Below, piece after piece: positions 59,082 to 64,000 of a stretch of DNA of 64,000 nt. The DNA is taken from positions 1 through 64,000 of the forward strand of contig JANPMG010000041.1 in NCBI GenBank assembly GCA_031422675.1, given 5' to 3'. The number at the start of each line of letters is the position of its first letter. Positions within the stretch are counted from its first letter, which is position 1. This DNA is from JAENVU01 sp031422675 (GTDB taxonomy: Bacteria > Actinomycetota > Acidimicrobiia > IMCC26256 > JAENVU01). The translations under genes and the position numbers were made by a program. Below the pieces are notes generated by a model, which was not told the origin of the DNA, did not search any database, and saw only the letters and a list, made by a program, of their open reading frames with translations.

Positions 59082-60344
59082 GTGCTCGATCAGTTACAAC
59101 ACACCGTTGCGTCGACACGCGGCCTCGTGGCGCACCTCGACACCGCGCGGCTCTCCGGGTGCGAGGCGCGAACTGCGGTGACCGCGTTCGTCGAACTCGA
59201 ACGGCTCGCGGCGGCCGGTCGGACGCTCGCCATCGCACGGATGACCGAGACCAACACCGGGCCCGGCGACGACTCGCACCGAGACGTGGAATCCTGGCTC
59301 GCCGCCATCGCCGGCACATCGGTCGGCGCCGCGAGAGGCGCGGTAGGCACCGCGCAACGGGTGCGGAAACTTCCGGCGACGGCCGATGCGTTACGCAAAG
59401 GGAAACTCTCACCCACCCAAGCCGACGCAGTGAGCGCGGCGGCGAAGGCCGACCCGACTGCGGAAGATCAGCTGTTGGAGAAAGCACAGAGTTCCGGCGT
59501 CCGCGGCCTCAAGGCGGAGTGCGATCGGGTGACCGCCGCCGCGCAGAGTCGAGCTCGCGAGCTCGACAACTACGAACGGATCCGCGCCAACCGATCACTC
59601 CGCCATCGCACCCTGCCCGACGGAACCGGCGCCATCGACATCCGCGGTCCAGTCGACCGCACCGCGCAGATCATGGCCAGTCTCGAAGCCATCGAGCGGG
59701 AACTGTTCGAACGCAACCGGCAGGCCAAGAACATCGAACACCCCGAGGCCGTCGCGTTCGACGCGCTCGTCGCACTCTGCACCCGCGCCAGGGGCGAAAC
59801 CGCCGCCGATCCAGACGATGGCCCCGAAGCGGACGGCGCGCCAACTGCGCCCGGATCGACCCCGCCGAAGACCAGGACGCGCGGTGGTCGACCGCTGGCG
59901 ATGGTCGTACTGCACATCTCGCACGCTGCGTATGCACGCGGTGTTACCCACCGCGGTGAGATCTGCGAGATCGAAGGCATCGGACCGGTCCCGGTCGCAG
60001 TCGCCCGCAGACTCGCTGCCGACAGCATCGTGAAGGCGGTCGTGATCGACGGGGTCGACGTGACCCGCGTCGCGCATTTCGGTCGCACGATTCCGGCGCA
60101 TCTACGCACCGCAGTCGAGACCCGCGACCGAACCTGTGTCATCGCGGGATGCGAGATCGACCGCCATCTGGAGATCGACCACAACGTCCCGATCGCGATG
60201 CGGGGCGAGACCTCGCTCGTGAACCTGGGCCGGGTCTGCCATCACCATCACGACCTCAAGACCCGCCGAGACCTGCGCCGGATCGGTCCCCTCGGCCATC
60301 AGCGTCTCGTCACCACCGGCGAGTACGGCCGGGCCGGCCCGTAG
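59082..60344 (+). CDS. DUF222/13E12 HNH endonuclease
   Basis: A 420-residue protein of the 13E12 repeat family. The N-terminal DUF222 helical domain (ARTAVTAFVELERLAAAGRT and DALRKGKLSPTQADAVS) is followed by a linker. The C-terminal HNH nuclease site is CVIAGCEIDRHLEIDHNVPI, ending with a VCHHHHDLKT block. GTG 59082 is preferred because GAGGGAGG lies five bases before it; an ATG at 59064 is possible. These genes are often multicopy in actinobacteria; their biological role is unsettled. The stop codon TAG is the beginning of the next gene's -10. Confidence 0.9.
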   Translation: MLDQLQHTVASTRGLVAHLDTARLSGCEARTAVTAFVELERLAAAGRTLAIARMTETNTGPGDDSHRDVESWLAAIAGTSVGAARGAVGTAQRVRKLPATADALRKGKLSPTQADAVSAAAKADPTAEDQLLEKAQSSGVRGLKAECDRVTAAAQSRARELDNYERIRANRSLRHRTLPDGTGAIDIRGPVDRTAQIMASLEAIERELFERNRQAKNIEHPEAVAFDALVALCTRARGETAADPDDGPEADGAPTAPGSTPPKTRTRGGRPLAMVVLHISHAAYARGVTHRGEICEIEGIGPVPVAVARRLAADSIVKAVVIDGVDVTRVAHFGRTIPAHLRTAVETRDRTCVIAGCEIDRHLEIDHNVPIAMRGETSLVNLGRVCHHHHDLKTRRDLRRIGPLGHQRLVTTGEYGRAGP

Positions 60345-60347
60345 TCT
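60342..60347 (+). promoter_or_regulatory. Leaderless -10 overlapping the HNH stop codon
   Basis: TAGTCT, whose TAG is the HNH stop, ends seven bases before ATG 60355. Confidence 0.55.
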
Positions 60348-60354
60348 CGGCCGG

Positions 60355-61503
60355 ATGCGCGAGCGATTTCCCGGCGTGGGTCCGGACTGGGCGAGGTTCG
60401 ACGGTCCGGCCGGAACCCAGATGGTGGACACCGCGATCGACGCGATGACCAACTTCCTCCGGTCGGGAGACAACGCCAACGGACACGGGTTCTTCGGCGC
60501 GTCGGCAGCGAGTACCCAGCTCGTCGACGATGCGCGCGCCACCGTCGGTCGGCTGCTCGGCGCCGATCCCGGCGGCATCGTGTTCGGGGCGAACATGACC
60601 ACGCTGACGTTCGCGATCACGCGTGCATTGGCCCGGACATGGGACGCCGGCGACGAGATCGTGGGCACCCGCCTCGATCACGACGCGAACGTCACGCCGT
60701 GGCAACTCGCCGCCGACGAGCGCAGTGCGCGCCTGATCCTCGCGCCGTTCGACGTGGAGACCGGACGCCTCGATCCCGATGCCATCGTCGAACGCATCGG
60801 CCCGCGCACGAGGTGGGTGGCGATCACCGCAGCATCGAATGCGCTCGGCACGATGCCGGATCTGGGTCCGGTCATCGCGGCCGCGCACGCGCAGGGAGCG
60901 CGGGTGTTCGTCGACGGCGTCCATCTCGTTCCTCACGCGGGCGTGGACCTGCGAACACTCGGCTGCGACATCTTCGTCACCTCGCCGTACAAGTGGTACG
61001 GACCGCATGCGGGGGTGATGTGGATCACCCCCGACCTGCGCGATGCATTGAACCCGTACAAGGTCCGCCCGGCACCGGACATCGCGCCGGAACGGTTCGA
61101 GACCGGCACGGTGTCCTTCGAGGCCATCGCCGGGATCGGGGCCGCGGCCGCCTTCCTGCTCGAAACGGGTCTCACCACCGTCGTCGACCACGAACGGGAG
61201 CGGTTCGCCCCGTTGTTGAGCGGGTTGGTCGGCCTTCCGCACGTGACCGTGCACGGCCCGACCGATCTGGCGGCGCGCACGCCCACCGTCAGTTGGACCG
61301 TCAACGGTCACGAGCCCGACGCGGTGGCGGCCCATCTGGCCTCCCGGGCGGTGGCGGTCTGGAGCGGCAGCTACTACGCCGTCGAGACCATGGCCGCCCT
61401 GGGACTCAGCGGTACCGGCGCAGTCCGGGCCGGGGTGTCGTGCTACACGAGCGACGCCGACGTGACGAGGCTGCTCCAGGCGGTCAGCGAGCTCGCCCCG
61501 TGA
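60355..61503 (+). CDS. Cysteine desulfurase-like PLP protein
   Basis: A 382-residue class V aminotransferase fold. FGANMTTLTFAITRAL binds the cofactor phosphate, DGVHLVPHAGVDL carries the Asp-x-x-His pair, and SPYKWYGPHAGVMWI contains the Schiff-base Lys213. The loop that bears the reactive cysteine in SufS/IscS is not clearly present, which places it in the desulfurase-like subgroup of uncertain activity. It is not next to suf genes. The leaderless -10 fixes the ATG. Confidence 0.85.
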   Translation: MRERFPGVGPDWARFDGPAGTQMVDTAIDAMTNFLRSGDNANGHGFFGASAASTQLVDDARATVGRLLGADPGGIVFGANMTTLTFAITRALARTWDAGDEIVGTRLDHDANVTPWQLAADERSARLILAPFDVETGRLDPDAIVERIGPRTRWVAITAASNALGTMPDLGPVIAAAHAQGARVFVDGVHLVPHAGVDLRTLGCDIFVTSPYKWYGPHAGVMWITPDLRDALNPYKVRPAPDIAPERFETGTVSFEAIAGIGAAAAFLLETGLTTVVDHERERFAPLLSGLVGLPHVTVHGPTDLAARTPTVSWTVNGHEPDAVAAHLASRAVAVWSGSYYAVETMAALGLSGTGAVRAGVSCYTSDADVTRLLQAVSELAP

Positions 61504-61620
61504 CGATGGACGGCCACCCCGTGCCGGGCAGCCGATGAACGGGCGCCCGGACTGAACAAAGCGAATCAGCGAGGGCGCCGGGTCCGGAACCGCGAGCCGG
61601 TCATCGGCTAAACCGTCGCG

Positions 61621-62358
61621 GTGTCGAGCGTCGGTTGGATCATCCTCAGCGTCCTCACCGTCGCGCTGCTCGGCGGGGCATTCGGCTGGTCCCGAACCCG
61701 CACCCAGGCCCGGGCGGTCGCCGCGGAACTCGAGACCGCGAAGCGCGCGCTGGAAGAAAGCCGACGCGGGAGCGAGCACCTCGAGACCCGTATGCGCACG
61801 CTACGGGCGGAGTTGGCCGACGCCCACCGGACGAACGCCGATCTCACCGCGCGCATCGGCCGGACTAATCCCGCCGAGACCAGTCGCGCGCTCGGCATGT
61901 GGGCCCTCGAACGCCACCGCCAGGCGCGCGTGGCGGGGACGCCCCTCCTGGGCCTCGCGATCGGCCCGGGCATCGATCTCACCGCCGGGCTGACCGAAGC
62001 ACTGCGCGTCGAGCTCGAAGTACTCCGTGAGGAAGTGGGGACGCACGCCGAACTCGTGGCGGTCGACCTCGAAGACGGAATCGATGCCCGCCACGCGCTC
62101 ACGCTGCTTCGCATCGTCCAGGAACTGACCGCCACGCTGGCCAAGCGCGCCGACGAACTCAAGGTGACCGTCGGACGCGACGACGACCTCGCGGTGGTCA
62201 CCGTCGCCGCTCTCGGCTGGACCGACGCGTCACCCAACATTGCTGCGTTCGAATCCGGACTCTCGGCGCTGGAAGGCACACTCGAGCTCCGGCCGGACTC
62301 CGAGGACGCGGACACACTCCTCGCCATCGCGCGTATCAGCACCGTCGATCCGCAGTAA
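61621..62358 (+). CDS. Membrane-anchored coiled-coil protein of unknown function
   Basis: A 245-residue protein starting at GTG 61621. One TM segment (VGWIILSVLTVALLGGAFGW) is followed by a coiled coil (residues about 27-80). A soluble domain follows, with ARHALTLLRIVQELTATLAK and VTVGRDDDLAVVTVAALG. That domain faintly recalls the dimerisation and ATPase parts of NarL-partner histidine kinases, but there is no clear phospho-histidine or ATP lid. It is probably a cytosolic-facing membrane scaffold. PPK2 follows 32 bases later in the same direction. Confidence 0.7.
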   Translation: MSSVGWIILSVLTVALLGGAFGWSRTRTQARAVAAELETAKRALEESRRGSEHLETRMRTLRAELADAHRTNADLTARIGRTNPAETSRALGMWALERHRQARVAGTPLLGLAIGPGIDLTAGLTEALRVELEVLREEVGTHAELVAVDLEDGIDARHALTLLRIVQELTATLAKRADELKVTVGRDDDLAVVTVAALGWTDASPNIAAFESGLSALEGTLELRPDSEDADTLLAIARISTVDPQ

Positions 62359-62390
62359 CCACCGGCGCACCTCACCCCTTGGGAGCGACC

Positions 62391-63290
62391 ATGGCGAACG
62401 CCACACCGGAGCGATCCCGGATCGACGATCTGATCGCGCCCTTTCGCATCGACGCGCCGAAATCGTTCGACCTCTCGCAGCGCGATCCGGCCGACACCGG
62501 CGGCGTCAAGAACAAGCGAGCGGCGGCAACCCGATTGACCGAGGGCGCCGAGCGGCTCGCCGAACTCCAGACTCGACTCGCCGCGCAGCAGACCTTCGGC
62601 GTGTTGATGGTGCTCCAAGCCCTCGACGCGGCCGGTAAGGACGGGGCGATCCGCCACGTGATGCGTGGTCTGAACCCTCAGGGCGTTCGCGTCGTCTCGT
62701 TCAAGGCCCCGTCCCACGACGAGCTCGCGCACCACTTCCTCTGGCGCACCACTCGGGATCTCCCGCGACGGGGCGAGATCGGCATCTTCAACCGGTCCCA
62801 TTATGAGGAAGTCCTCGTCGTGCGGGTCCATCCCGAGTTCCTGGCCGCGCAGCACCTGCCCCCCACTGCAACGACCGACACCGTGTGGAAACGCCGGTTC
62901 CGCGAGATCAACGACTGGGAACGAACCCTCGTCGACAACGGATTCCCGATCGTGAAGATCTTCCTGCACATGTCGAAGGACGAACAAAGGCGCCGTTTGC
63001 TCGCACGGATCGACGAGCCGGCGAAGAACTGGAAGTTCTCGCAGCTCGACGTCCACGAGCGCGAGTCCTGGGACGACTACCAACTTGCGTATCAGGACAT
63101 GATCCGTGCCACGAGCACCAAGGCGGCACCGTGGTACGTCGTGCCGGCGGATCAGAAGTGGTTCGCACGCCTCGTGATCGCCGAGGCGCTGACCGCGACC
63201 CTGCTCGACATCAACCCGCAGTATCCGACGATGTCGCCGGCGCAGTTGGCCGATCTCGCCGCCGCCCGGACCCAGCTCGCAGCCGACTGA
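62391..63290 (+). CDS. ppk2: Polyphosphate kinase 2 family protein
   Basis: A 299-residue PPK2 that uses polyphosphate to phosphorylate nucleotides (AMP, ADP or GDP) or the reverse. The Walker A motif is ALDAAGKDGAIRHVM. FNRSHYEEVLVVRVHPE is the class signature with catalytic residues, and the lid module contains RRRLLARIDEPAKNWKFS. Length and single-domain architecture fit class I/III. ATG 62391 is preceded by GGGAGCG. The start is preferred over a TTG at 62379. Confidence 0.92.
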   Translation: MANATPERSRIDDLIAPFRIDAPKSFDLSQRDPADTGGVKNKRAAATRLTEGAERLAELQTRLAAQQTFGVLMVLQALDAAGKDGAIRHVMRGLNPQGVRVVSFKAPSHDELAHHFLWRTTRDLPRRGEIGIFNRSHYEEVLVVRVHPEFLAAQHLPPTATTDTVWKRRFREINDWERTLVDNGFPIVKIFLHMSKDEQRRRLLARIDEPAKNWKFSQLDVHERESWDDYQLAYQDMIRATSTKAAPWYVVPADQKWFARLVIAEALTATLLDINPQYPTMSPAQLADLAAARTQLAAD

Positions 63291-63329
63291 CCGATCGCCC
63301 GCGCGGGTTCGTGGCCTGCTCGGGCGCAG

Positions 63330-63497
63330 CTACGCGGCGCGAGCCGCGCGAGCTTCGAGCTGCGCCACCTGGATTTCGAGCTGCGCGACCTGGGCGTCGA
63401 CGCGAGCTCGGGCGCTGATCACGTCGGACACGTTGTCCAGCGCGCCGCGCCCTCCGAGCCGGCCGAGCAGAACGGGGAGCACTGCGAATCGAGGCAT
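63330..63497 (-). CDS. Small coiled-coil protein (55 residues)
   Basis: A 55-residue protein supported by an AAGGAG ribosome-binding site six bases before ATG 63497. After a hydrophobic start (MPRFAVLPVLLGRLGG), residues 31-55 form heptad-like repeats (VDAQVAQLEIQVAQLEARAA) that predict a short coiled coil. It is convergent to ppk2. It could be a small membrane-associated oligomeriser; no family is recognised. Confidence 0.55.
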   Translation of the reverse strand: MPRFAVLPVLLGRLGGRGALDNVSDVISARARVDAQVAQLEIQVAQLEARAARAA

Positions 63498-63646
63498 CGG
63501 GTCTCCTTGGGGTCATTGGTGCGAGCGGTCCGTTTGCTGATGCCGACATCATCGAGGAGCCAGATCGCAACGACATCACCTCCAGCCGTCCGCGACGCGA
63601 ACAGCAGGTGACATCTCACTGACACGGTTGACCGCGAGCCATTTCG

Positions 63647-63652
63647 TAGGCT
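63647..63652 (+). promoter_or_regulatory. Leaderless -10 before the last gene
   Basis: TAGGCT ends six bases before an in-frame ATC at 63659. Its TAG is an in-frame stop, so the coding region must begin after it. Confidence 0.55.
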
Positions 63653-63658
63653 CGCACC

Positions 63659-64000
63659 ATCGAATCGTCGACGGGCAGGCCCCCGGTCACCCGAACCCGT
63701 TCACTGGTCGTGGGCGCGCTCGTTGCGGCAGTGCTGTCGTCGGTGGCCATCGGCGTGGTGACCCACATCTGGGACCAGCCGCTGCACGTCCCGTTCCAGT
63801 ACGCGCACGCGCCGGGCGACGACGAGGCTGACGCCACCCTCGATCTGATGCTGATCAAGAACATGCACGAGACCGGCTGGTTCAACCACAACCCGAAGCT
63901 CAACGCGCCGTTCGAGCAGCAGTGGGCCGAATGGCCGATGGGCGGGGATCTGCTCAGCTACACGATCAAGAAGGGAATCCTCGCGGTCACCGACGACGTG
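63659..64000 (+). CDS. Membrane protein, 3'-truncated; start ATC 63659 or GTG 63710
   Basis: The frame runs off the right edge. After a basic stretch (RPPVTRTR) comes a TM segment (SLVVGALVAAVLSSVAIGVV), then a luminal part with DATLDLMLIKNMHETGWFNH and APFEQQWAEWPMGGDLL. This looks like the first extracellular loop of a family of large actinobacterial membrane proteins whose function I do not know. The basic residues before the helix, and the -10 at six bases, favour starting at ATC 63659. The first ordinary start in frame is GTG 63710, which would cut into the helix. Confidence 0.6.
   Translation, partial: MESSTGRPPVTRTRSLVVGALVAAVLSSVAIGVVTHIWDQPLHVPFQYAHAPGDDEADATLDLMLIKNMHETGWFNHNPKLNAPFEQQWAEWPMGGDLLSYTIKKGILAVTDDV

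Noticed and set aside
59082..60344. HNH gene as part of an intron or transposon
   Set aside because: It has the DUF222/13E12 architecture with its own promoter, and no flanking inverted repeats or intron boundaries are visible.

Overview
The window is about 64 kb of high-GC DNA with densely packed genes, short overlaps (ATGA, GTGA) and many GTG starts. The gene content points to an actinobacterium. It includes a mycothiol-dependent formaldehyde dehydrogenase (MscR), a coenzyme F420 enzyme (CofC/FbiD), a DnaE2/ImuA'/ImuB mutasome under actinobacterial-type LexA boxes, a DUF222/13E12 HNH nuclease, and a gltX-tRNA-Gln-tRNA-Glu cluster. About thirteen transcripts show a TANNNT hexamer placed 6-7 bases before the start codon, the signature of leaderless actinobacterial mRNAs. 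An Acidimicrobiia-like lineage is my inference; no marker in the window proves it. I saw no phage, transposase, CRISPR array or rRNA.

Layout. 1-1028: end of a DUF4037 gene and a GNAT acetyltransferase. 1006-7988: SOS mutagenesis locus (dnaE2, imuA', imuB, two perfect 14-bp LexA boxes), interrupted by oppositely oriented DUF3237 and MOSC genes. 8057-19062: housekeeping and metabolic genes (rnhB, HAD phosphatase, secreted phosphoesterase, GH38 alpha-mannosidase, gpsA, plsC, cofC, LmbE-type deacetylase). 19099-20358: a free-standing lysine-rich histone-H1-like gene, a 740-bp structured intergenic region, and tRNA-Glu and tRNA-Gln. 20445-26103: a leftward unit leuB-ilvE-cimA-(unknown)-gltX, preceded by a leader peptide with Leu-Ile-Val-Val-Ile codons and an intrinsic terminator, which I read as a branched-chain amino acid attenuator. 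26167-35241: greA, leuC, leuD, mscL, serA (with a duplicated ribosome-binding/start region), aspartate aminotransferase, a D,D-carboxypeptidase and an enoyl-CoA hydratase. 35304-43720: DEAD-box helicase, MaoC hydratase, a two-component system, an SDR, an EEP-family hydrolase, mscR, an ECF sigma factor with a pentanucleotide microsatellite, and the MBL hydrolase that usually accompanies mscR. 43931-55469: cell-envelope region with two related glucosaminidase-type proteins, a GT-C glycosyltransferase, a large membrane protein, a GT2 polysaccharide synthase overlapping a secreted GH26-like hydrolase, and an amidohydrolase. 55493-60344: accessory-looking stretch with a RES-type toxin-antitoxin pair, a DUF6398 protein and a DUF222 HNH nuclease. 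60355-64000: cysteine-desulfurase-like protein, a coiled-coil membrane protein, PPK2, a 55-residue small protein, and the start of a membrane protein running off the end.

Cross-cutting patterns. First, leaderless -10 elements fix many starts, sometimes against the longest reading frame, and one points to a possible ATC start at 63659. Second, tandem repeats with a 15-bp unit recur at gene ends and starts (7991, 14826, 18988, 29251, 33875, 34405, 47481). Third, branched-chain amino acid, serine and aspartate metabolism genes cluster with glutamyl-tRNA supply. As I recall it, the order cofC / hupB position / tRNAs / gltX / leuB / serA resembles that of Mycobacterium.
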